A DNA stretch of 47,169 nucleotides from Anaeroplasma bactoclasticum. GTDB lineage: Bacteria; Bacillota_I; Bacilli_A; Acholeplasmatales; Anaeroplasmataceae. Where the stretch lies: contig JAMPGQ010000008.1 in assembly GCA_023663825.1 (NCBI GenBank), positions 1-47,169 on the forward strand, read 5' to 3'. The translations under genes were made by a program, and so were the position numbers. The notes beneath the pieces were generated by a model that worked only from the letters and a program-made list of their open reading frames with translations, did no database searches and was not told where the DNA came from. Positions 42,436 through 47,169 of the stretch are shown here, one piece after another (the first letter of the stretch is position 1; every line of letters starts with the position of its first letter).

Positions 42436-42523
42436 AATGTGAAACAAAAATCAAAAAAGTTTCACATTTTATTTTTTTTGTGGTATAATATATGTGAAAC
42501 AAAAATTAAAAAAAGTTTCACAT
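42436..42523 (+). promoter_or_regulatory. Fic-gene promoter bracketed by twin palindromes
   Basis: Operator 1: AATGTGAAAC (42436) and GTTTCACATT (ends 42468). Operator 2: ATGTGAAAC (42492) and GTTTCACAT (ends 42523). Arms are identical; the A-rich spacers are 13 and 14 bases. The -35 TTCACA (42461 to 42466) lies in the right arm of operator 1. With a 17-base spacer comes TGG-TATAAT (42484 to 42489). Operator 2 begins three bases later and ends at the AGGAGG ribosome site. A protein bound to both would block polymerase. Confidence 0.75.
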
Positions 42524-42537
42524 AGGAGGACAATTAT

Positions 42538-43467
42538 ATGCAAATGTCTATAACAGAATTATTACATGAAAAAGAAGTTTTAACATCTAGACTAAATAAA
42601 ATGATATATGGTTCTATAGAAATTAGAAGGAATAATGAGAAGAAGTATATCTATGTTCATTATAGAGATAATGGTATGAGTCAAACGAAATATGCTGGTG
42701 AATATAGTGAAGAGTTACATAATGTAATATTAGAAAATAATAATTTAGCTAAGCAATATAAAAAAAGATTAAGAGAAATCAATAAAGAACTAGGATCTTT
42801 AGAATTTGTTAATCTTGAATTGACAGATGATGTTAAATTAAATTTGGATTTAGCTAGAAGAAATCTAGTTGATTCAATATATAAGCAATCCATACTTGAA
42901 GGCGTTGCCACTACATATTCAGACACTGAGACTATTGTTAATGGTGGAATTGTAAAGGATATGACTGCAAACGATATAGCTAAAGTTATTAATTTAAAAA
43001 GAGCTTGGGAATTTATAATGAATGAAGGAGTTATTACATATCCTAGTAATTTCGCTGTGCTATGCCAAATTAACTCTATAGTTGAAGATGGTTTTTCATA
43101 TTCTGCTGGAAAGGTTAGAAGTATTCCCGTATCCATAGGAGGATCTACTTACATTCCTCCAATTCCCTTTGAGACAAGAGTTAAAGAAAGGATTCATGAG
43201 ATAATCAATTCTTCTAATGATGTGATTGATACAACGATAGAGCTTTTACTATATATTATGAAAAATCAAATCTTTTTAGATGGAAATAAGAGAACTGCAG
43301 TTTTATTTGCTAATCACTATATGATTAGTAGAGGTTATGGTCTAATTGTAATTCCTGCAGAGCTTGTTAGTGAATATAAAAAACTTCTAATTGACTATTA
43401 TGAAGAAAAGAATAATGATATTAAACAATTTTTAAAAGAAAAATGTTTAATAAAATTAAAAGATTAA
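42538..43467 (+). CDS. Fic-fold protein with Gln in place of the catalytic His
   Basis: A 309-residue Fic protein. The core reads NQIFLDGNKRTAVLFANHYM (residues 243 to 262), equal to the HxFxxGN[GK]R signature, but the catalytic His is Gln244. QSILEGV upstream resembles the inhibitory SSxIEG motif of class II Fic proteins. The N-terminal 100 residues (LHEKEVLTSRLNKMIYG, IYVHYRDNG) are a coiled segment often seen ahead of this Fic subgroup. AMPylation is doubtful without the His, so it may modify by another route or act as a regulator. AGGAGG stands seven bases before the ATG, and the promoter has twin palindromes. Confidence 0.82.
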   Translation: MQMSITELLHEKEVLTSRLNKMIYGSIEIRRNNEKKYIYVHYRDNGMSQTKYAGEYSEELHNVILENNNLAKQYKKRLREINKELGSLEFVNLELTDDVKLNLDLARRNLVDSIYKQSILEGVATTYSDTETIVNGGIVKDMTANDIAKVINLKRAWEFIMNEGVITYPSNFAVLCQINSIVEDGFSYSAGKVRSIPVSIGGSTYIPPIPFETRVKERIHEIINSSNDVIDTTIELLLYIMKNQIFLDGNKRTAVLFANHYMISRGYGLIVIPAELVSEYKKLLIDYYEEKNNDIKQFLKEKCLIKLKD

Positions 43468-43514
43468 ACAATAGTGACTTTTTAATGCGATTATTAAAAA
43501 CTGGAGGTATTAAA

Positions 43515-43616
43515 ATGGATTTATTTGAAGAATGGTTAGGTAATAAAGAATCAACCCAAATAATCCAAATTATAAAGGAAAACGATAAAAGTAGTAAGAG
43601 CCTTACTAAAAAATAG
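43515..43616 (+). CDS. 33-residue small protein after the Fic gene
   Basis: MDLFEEWLGNKESTQIIQII and a Ser/Lys tail, with CTGGAGGT nine bases before the ATG. The acidic start followed by a helix is compatible with a small antitoxin-like partner, but it may be a truncated gene. The last codons lie in the left arm of a strong hairpin and the stop is in its loop. Confidence 0.45.
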   Translation: MDLFEEWLGNKESTQIIQIIKENDKSSKSLTKK

Positions 43617-43628
43617 GTAAGGCTCTTA
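43595..43628 (+). terminator. Strong hairpin, likely terminator of the Fic unit
   Basis: TAAGAGCCTTAC and GTAAGGCTCTTA pair over 12 bases around a 10-base loop. The T run after it is broken (AATCTATTTT). Confidence 0.65.
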
Positions 43629-43666
43629 ATCTATTTTGGGTTCAAAAAATAATTGTAATGAAATAG

Positions 43667-43718
43667 TTGAACTTTTTGATATTTTAGCATATAATACAAG
43701 TGTATCGTTGCAACGATA
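43667..43718 (+). promoter_or_regulatory. DUF3990/XRE promoter with 16-base perfect palindrome
   Basis: TTGAAC (43667), 17 bases, TATAAT (43690 to 43695). TATCGTTGCAACGATA (43703 to 43718) follows the -10 by seven bases and covers the expected start of transcription. It is the obvious site for the XRE protein encoded at 44394. Confidence 0.8.
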
Positions 43719-43741
43719 TAGATGAAGAGGAGATGAGCAGT

Positions 43742-44431
43742 ATGAAATTATATCATGGGTCTAATCATATTATTCGTAATCCACAACTTTCCTTGGGAAA
43801 ACATAATAATGATTATGGACGGGGCTTTTATTGTACAGAGAATATTGAAATTGCTAAGGAATGGGCTTGTAAAGAAAATAATAATGGATTTGTGAATCAA
43901 TATGAATTGAATATTGGATCTTTGAAAATATTAGATTTAACTGATGGAAATTATTCTATATTGAACTGGCTTGCTTTATTACTAAAGAATAGAGATTTTA
44001 ATATAGAAAATGAGATTTCTATTCATGCTAAAAACTATATCTTGGAAAATTTTTTAATTGATACAAGTGAGTTTGATGTAATTATAGGCTATAGAGCAGA
44101 CGATTCATACTTTTCCTACGCACAGGCATTTATATCTAATAATTTACCTCTTAAAAGATTAAATGAAGCATTATATCTTGGAAAACTTGGTTTACAAGTT
44201 GTTTTAGTGTCTAATAAAGCTTTTTCAAACTTATCTTTTGTTGATGCCGAACCTGCTGCAAAAGAAATATATTACACAAAATTTCATACTAGAGATTTAA
44301 ATGCTCGTCAAAGTTATAGAAACGACATTAAAAACAAATATAACATTTTTGAGGATATCTTTATATTGGATATTTTAAGAGAGGAAATGAAAAATGATGA
44401 TGAAAGAATACAAAGAATTATATCTAAATGA
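43742..44431 (+). CDS. DUF3990 protein, predicted ADP-ribosyltransferase-like toxin
   Basis: A 229-residue protein. LYHGSNHIIRNPQLSLG and DYGRGFYCTENIEIAKEWA match the N-terminal half of DUF3990, a family with an ADP-ribosyltransferase-like fold: the His of LYHGS and the GRGFYCT strand are the visible marks. It is likely an intracellular toxin. ATG 43742 has AGAGGAG nine bases ahead. The gene overlaps the next, an XRE protein, by 38 bases, which fits a toxin-antitoxin pair under one palindromic operator. Confidence 0.75.
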   Translation: MKLYHGSNHIIRNPQLSLGKHNNDYGRGFYCTENIEIAKEWACKENNNGFVNQYELNIGSLKILDLTDGNYSILNWLALLLKNRDFNIENEISIHAKNYILENFLIDTSEFDVIIGYRADDSYFSYAQAFISNNLPLKRLNEALYLGKLGLQVVLVSNKAFSNLSFVDAEPAAKEIYYTKFHTRDLNARQSYRNDIKNKYNIFEDIFILDILREEMKNDDERIQRIISK

Positions 44432-45050
44432 TGCAATGGTAAATCTAGCTAATGCCTTTGATTATGCAATAAATGTTTGTAAGATGGATCCTGTTTTCTT
44501 CTCTAAGATTTTTGTACAAACTGGCATAGCAGAACAATATGAGCGCTGTAATCCAACTTATGTTGCAGGAAAATCTGGTGAAGAACTTGTCAAGTCAATT
44601 ATAGAAAGAGTATTTCCTGATGAATCCTATCCTAGTTACATTCCTCCTACTTTTAGAACTCCAGAGTATTGGGCAGGATGGGCACTGGTCCAATATCAGT
44701 TTAAGACATCCAAAAGATTTAAAGATATATTTGAAAGAGTCCCATTAATAAATATTTTATCAATGTATAAAATATATCATGAAATGGATATATCACAATT
44801 TATTGATGCGTTGAACCAAAAAATTAATAACGTACTATTAGATACGAACTTAAAAAAAATTAGAGAAGCAAGTGGTCTTTCTCAAAATGAATTATCAAAA
44901 GTATCAGATGTTTCATTACGTTCTATTCAGTTATATGAACAGAGAGTTAATGATATAGATAAAGCTCAAGTACATACATTATATAAACTATCTAGGGCTC
45001 TAGGATGTAATATAGAAGACCTATTAGAAAACCCAGAAGAATTAATGTGA
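44394..45050 (+). CDS. XRE-family partner of the DUF3990 protein, probable antitoxin
   Basis: A 218-residue protein. The last 70 residues (LKKIREASGLSQNELSKVSDVSLRSIQLYEQ in parts LKKIREASGLSQNELSKVSD and VSLRSIQLYEQ) are a classic XRE helix-turn-helix. The first 145 residues are a helical domain (PEYWAGWALVQYQF) that probably binds the toxin. It likely represses the operon at TATCGTTGCAACGATA. Three ATG codons in a row begin at 44394; GAGGA stands eight bases ahead of the first. Confidence 0.78.
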   Translation: MMMKEYKELYLNDAMVNLANAFDYAINVCKMDPVFFSKIFVQTGIAEQYERCNPTYVAGKSGEELVKSIIERVFPDESYPSYIPPTFRTPEYWAGWALVQYQFKTSKRFKDIFERVPLINILSMYKIYHEMDISQFIDALNQKINNVLLDTNLKKIREASGLSQNELSKVSDVSLRSIQLYEQRVNDIDKAQVHTLYKLSRALGCNIEDLLENPEELM

Positions 45051-45144
45051 ATTTATCATTCGGTTTCTGGTTATGACTTCAAAAAATTTAGTATTTTTGA
45101 TTCCTTAAAATAAATAACTATGGAAATGAATTTTATAAATTGCA

Positions 45145-45173
45145 TTGACATATAATATAATGTACGTTATAAT
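45145..45173 (+). promoter_or_regulatory. Consensus promoter of the YefM/YoeB-type operon
   Basis: TTGACA, 17 bases, TATAAT: a perfect sigma-A match. TATAA-T-GTAC-G-TTATA (45156 to 45171) is a near-palindrome between and over the hexamers; its TGTAC core resembles the TGTACA core of YefM operators. Confidence 0.8.
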
Positions 45174-45195
45174 GGACATAGAAGAGGTGATTTTG

Positions 45196-45438
45196 ATGCA
45201 AAATACAAATATTACATCTGCAAGATCTGAATTATTTAAATTGGCAGCTTCTTGTATTAAATATAATAATGTTATTAATATTAATACTAAAGATGGTAAT
45301 GTAATTATGCTAAGTGAAGAAGATTATAATTCACTTCTAGAAACATTATACCTATCAGGCATACCAGGAATGTATGAAAGTATCATAGAGGGGGCAAACA
45401 CACCATTAGAAGAGTGTGAGAAATTGGAATGGAAATAG
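45196..45438 (+). CDS. Phd/YefM-family antitoxin
   Basis: An 80-residue antitoxin. NITSARSELFKLAASCI and VIMLSEEDYNSLLETLYLSG fit the YefM/Phd DNA-binding half; the acidic C-terminus (PLEECEKLEWK) should cover the toxin. ATG 45196 has GAGGTGA six bases ahead; the earlier in-frame start at 45145 would lie in the promoter. It overlaps the toxin by ten bases. Expected to repress its promoter alone and more strongly with toxin. Confidence 0.85.
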   Translation: MQNTNITSARSELFKLAASCIKYNNVININTKDGNVIMLSEEDYNSLLETLYLSGIPGMYESIIEGANTPLEECEKLEWK

Positions 45439-45686
45439 TTTTTACAAAGCAAGCTATCAAAGACTTTGAAAAAATCAAATCAAATCCAGTTCTATTAAAA
45501 AAAGTTAGAGCACTTTTAACATTGATTGAAAACAATCCTTTTTCAACACCACCATCTTATGAGAAACTGATTAACGTAAATAATACATATTCAAGAAGAA
45601 TAAATGTTCAACATCGTTTGGTTTATCAAGTCTATGAAAAGGAGAATACCATTAAAGTTATTCGAATGTGGACACATTATGAATAA
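45429..45686 (+). CDS. YoeB/Txe-family mRNA interferase toxin
   Basis: An 85-residue RelE-superfamily toxin of YoeB length. FTKQAIKDFEKIKSNPVLLKK, YSRRINVQHRLVYQVYE and the final THYE match the family. Glu45, Arg63, His83 and Tyr84 stand at positions of the YoeB active site. It should cleave translated mRNA. All key residues are present, so the toxin is probably active and held by the antitoxin just upstream. Confidence 0.88.
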   Translation: MEIVFTKQAIKDFEKIKSNPVLLKKVRALLTLIENNPFSTPPSYEKLINVNNTYSRRINVQHRLVYQVYEKENTIKVIRMWTHYE

Positions 45687-45800
45687 TTAGACTTTTATAT
45701 CTAGCTTCTAAACAATAATTATAGCTTGTGGATTGAGATAGTGTGTAATTAAATTATCATTATTTCACCATAATTTTTCATTCCAATATTCTATGAGAAA

Positions 45801-45809
45801 TGGTATAAT
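45801..45809 (+). promoter_or_regulatory. Extended -10 promoter of the Fic-HTH gene
   Basis: TGGTATAAT, 26 bases before the start. TTCCAA at 45781 gives a weak -35 with 17-base spacing. Between 45687 and here nothing else is seen. Confidence 0.55.
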
Positions 45810-45835
45810 AACAAATATAAAGAAGGTGATATCAG

Positions 45836-46909
45836 ATGGAAAAGCATTGGGAAAAAGAACTAACCGAATATATTATTCAGGGTGAACCAGATCAAAAAGA
45901 AAAAAGTCTTATTTGGAAAACAGCTATTGGCTTACAGGATGTTGATAAGCTTTCTACATCTGAATATCTTCTTCAAACTGCTAAAGAACATATTGAAGGT
46001 AAAATTAGTATTGAATCTGTTCAAAATAGAATTAACGCCTATTATGAAACAAGAACAGAACGGAAAGATATTGAAAATGAAACAGAAGAAGCAGATAAGG
46101 TTTCAGTTCGTATTGCGAAAATATTAGGTGAAAAAGCATTTCAGTTTTCACCAACTGAATTATTATCTATTCATAAAAGATTATTTGAAGGTATTTTCCC
46201 TCATGCTGGTAAAATTAGAGATTATAATATTTCCAAAAAAGAATGGATATTAAATGGGGAAACGGTAATATATTCTTCTTATAACAATATTATATCTACA
46301 CTGGATTATGATTTCAAAACAGAAAAATCTTTTTCTTATGAAAATTTATCTATAGATAGCATTATTCATCATCTTGTAGAATTTGTTTCAAATATTTGGC
46401 AAATACATCCTTTCGGCGAAGGTAATACAAGAACTACAGCTATCTTCCTTATCAAGTATTTGAATACACTTGGATACAAGGTTGGTAATGATGCATTTGC
46501 TGATAATTCTTGGTATTTTAGAAATGCACTAGTTCGTGCCAATTATAATGATTTATCTAAAGGAATTCATGCTACAAAGCAATACTTAATTTTGTTTTTT
46601 GAAAATTTGATGTTGGGGAAGAAAAATGAACTAAGAAATAGATTTTTACATATTGATTATAAATCTAAACAAATCAAACAAGAGAATGTCGGTGTAAATG
46701 TCGGTGTAAATGTCGGTGTAAATTTAACGGATATGGAACAAGTGGTTCTTTCTGTAATTCAAAAAAATAATAGAATTACAGCTAAAGATCTAGCTAGTCA
46801 ATGTGAAGTTTCTACAAGAACAATTGAAAGAGCAATCAAATCTTTAAAAGAGAAAAGAAGAATAGAACGTATTGGTTCTGATAAAACAGGACATTGGGTT
46901 TTAAAATAG
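45836..46909 (+). CDS. Fic protein with N-terminal VbhA-like segment and C-terminal HTH
   Basis: A 357-residue Fic protein. Residues about 20 to 70 (TAIGLQDVDKLSTSEYLLQT, GKISIESVQNRINAYYE) resemble a VbhA-type antitoxin segment fused to the toxin. The Fic core is intact with HPFGEGNTR, catalytic His191. After a linker come three in-frame VGVN units and a winged-helix domain (ITAKDLASQCEVSTRTIERAI). Fic enzymes transfer AMP or related groups to target proteins. The HTH suggests DNA binding or self-control. AGAAGGTGAT stands just before the ATG. A strong hairpin follows the gene. Confidence 0.88.
   Translation: MEKHWEKELTEYIIQGEPDQKEKSLIWKTAIGLQDVDKLSTSEYLLQTAKEHIEGKISIESVQNRINAYYETRTERKDIENETEEADKVSVRIAKILGEKAFQFSPTELLSIHKRLFEGIFPHAGKIRDYNISKKEWILNGETVIYSSYNNIISTLDYDFKTEKSFSYENLSIDSIIHHLVEFVSNIWQIHPFGEGNTRTTAIFLIKYLNTLGYKVGNDAFADNSWYFRNALVRANYNDLSKGIHATKQYLILFFENLMLGKKNELRNRFLHIDYKSKQIKQENVGVNVGVNVGVNLTDMEQVVLSVIQKNNRITAKDLASQCEVSTRTIERAIKSLKEKRRIERIGSDKTGHWVLK
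46688..46723 (+). repeat. Three 12-base tandem units encoding VGVN
   Basis: GTCGGTGTAAAT occurs three times without a mismatch, in frame, between the Fic core and the HTH domain. Unit number could change by slippage without breaking the frame. Confidence 0.9.
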
Positions 46910-46955
46910 AAATATAAAAATATAAACAAGATGATAAAAAAATCCTGCAATAAAG

Positions 46956-47006
46956 AAAAACGGAAGAGAATTAAAACTTTTAAAAAAAGTTAAATCTTCC
47001 GTTTTT
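46956..47006 (+). terminator. Terminator after the Fic-HTH gene
   Basis: AAAAACGGAAGA pairs with TCTTCCGTTTTT around a 27-base loop. The last 160 bases of the window hold no gene I can support. Confidence 0.7.
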
Positions 47007-47169
47007 AATTTGATATATTTTATTTATTAGTAAATTTAAAAATAAAAGTATAAAAGAAATTCAACATTTTTTCTTTAAAAAATATCATTTAATTATTCCA
47101 AAAAGACCCTATTTATGATACAACCCAAGTTTGCCAGTTTAATAAAAGAAAAACCCGAGAAATAAGTTG

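Noticed and set aside
42436-42523. A two-unit CRISPR-like array
   Set aside because: Only two units, palindromic throughout and fitted around promoter hexamers; no spacers or cas genes. An operator pair explains it better.
42681-43136. A 151-residue minus-strand frame
   Set aside because: It lies entirely within the Fic gene, has no ribosome site and resembles no family; it is a shadow frame.
1-47169. Use of a mycoplasma-type code with TGA as Trp
   Set aside because: Trp is written TGG in conserved proteins such as PolC, and frames end normally at TGA (for example at 4722 and 41026).

Overview
The window reads as a low-GC, cell-walled member of the Bacillota, most like an Erysipelotrichia-type lineage. 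Support: a 1484-residue PolC-type replicative polymerase, consensus AGGAGG ribosome sites, many TG-extended -10 promoters, peptidoglycan ligases, an ECF sigma factor, and a Cys-rich peptide resembling spore coat CotD. TGA acts as a stop, so the mycoplasma code does not apply. The lineage is inferred from gene content only.

About 1 to 20.9 kb is a chromosomal backbone. In order it holds: an ECF sigma factor with a membrane anti-sigma partner and a large secreted metalloprotease split by a frameshift; an envelope cluster (alpha/beta hydrolase that appears to start at ATT, a membrane-anchored MurF-like ligase, a D-Ala-D-Ala ligase homologue); RDD and PucR-HTH genes; an MsmK/UgpC-type ABC ATPase; acpP; a leucyl-tRNA synthetase paralogue that has lost its HIGH motif; a radical SAM protein; a membrane protein; polC; a Bax-inhibitor-like protein and a DUF3737 beta-helix protein.

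At about 21.07 kb a CotD-like reading frame ends abruptly and the character changes to an accessory island that fills the rest of the window. It carries a giant UvrD-type helicase with an inserted nuclease, a PLD/DEAD/DUF3427 helicase with a NUDIX partner, two small invertases flanking a restriction-modification fragment, an ISL3-like transposase fragment, an RloA/AbiLi-type ATPase whose partner gene is reduced to a stub, a YafQ/DinJ pair, an AlbA_2/Schlafen-type regulator, two tandem large serine recombinases plus the stub of a third, a five-gene operon headed by an XRE-AAA-nuclease fusion, and a run of toxin-antitoxin-like modules (Fic, DUF3990/XRE, YefM/YoeB, Fic-HTH). Many of these have clear palindromic operators. 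The island looks like a defence and mobility hotspot with repeated gain and decay.

The observations most worth following are the catalytically degenerate LeuRS paralogue beside acpP, the twin palindromes bracketing the first Fic promoter, the XRE-AAA-nuclease operon of unrecognised genes, the hairpin that covers the ribosome site of a small gene ahead of a recombinase stub, and the ATT start and split metalloprotease in the backbone. No tRNA, rRNA or CRISPR array was seen.
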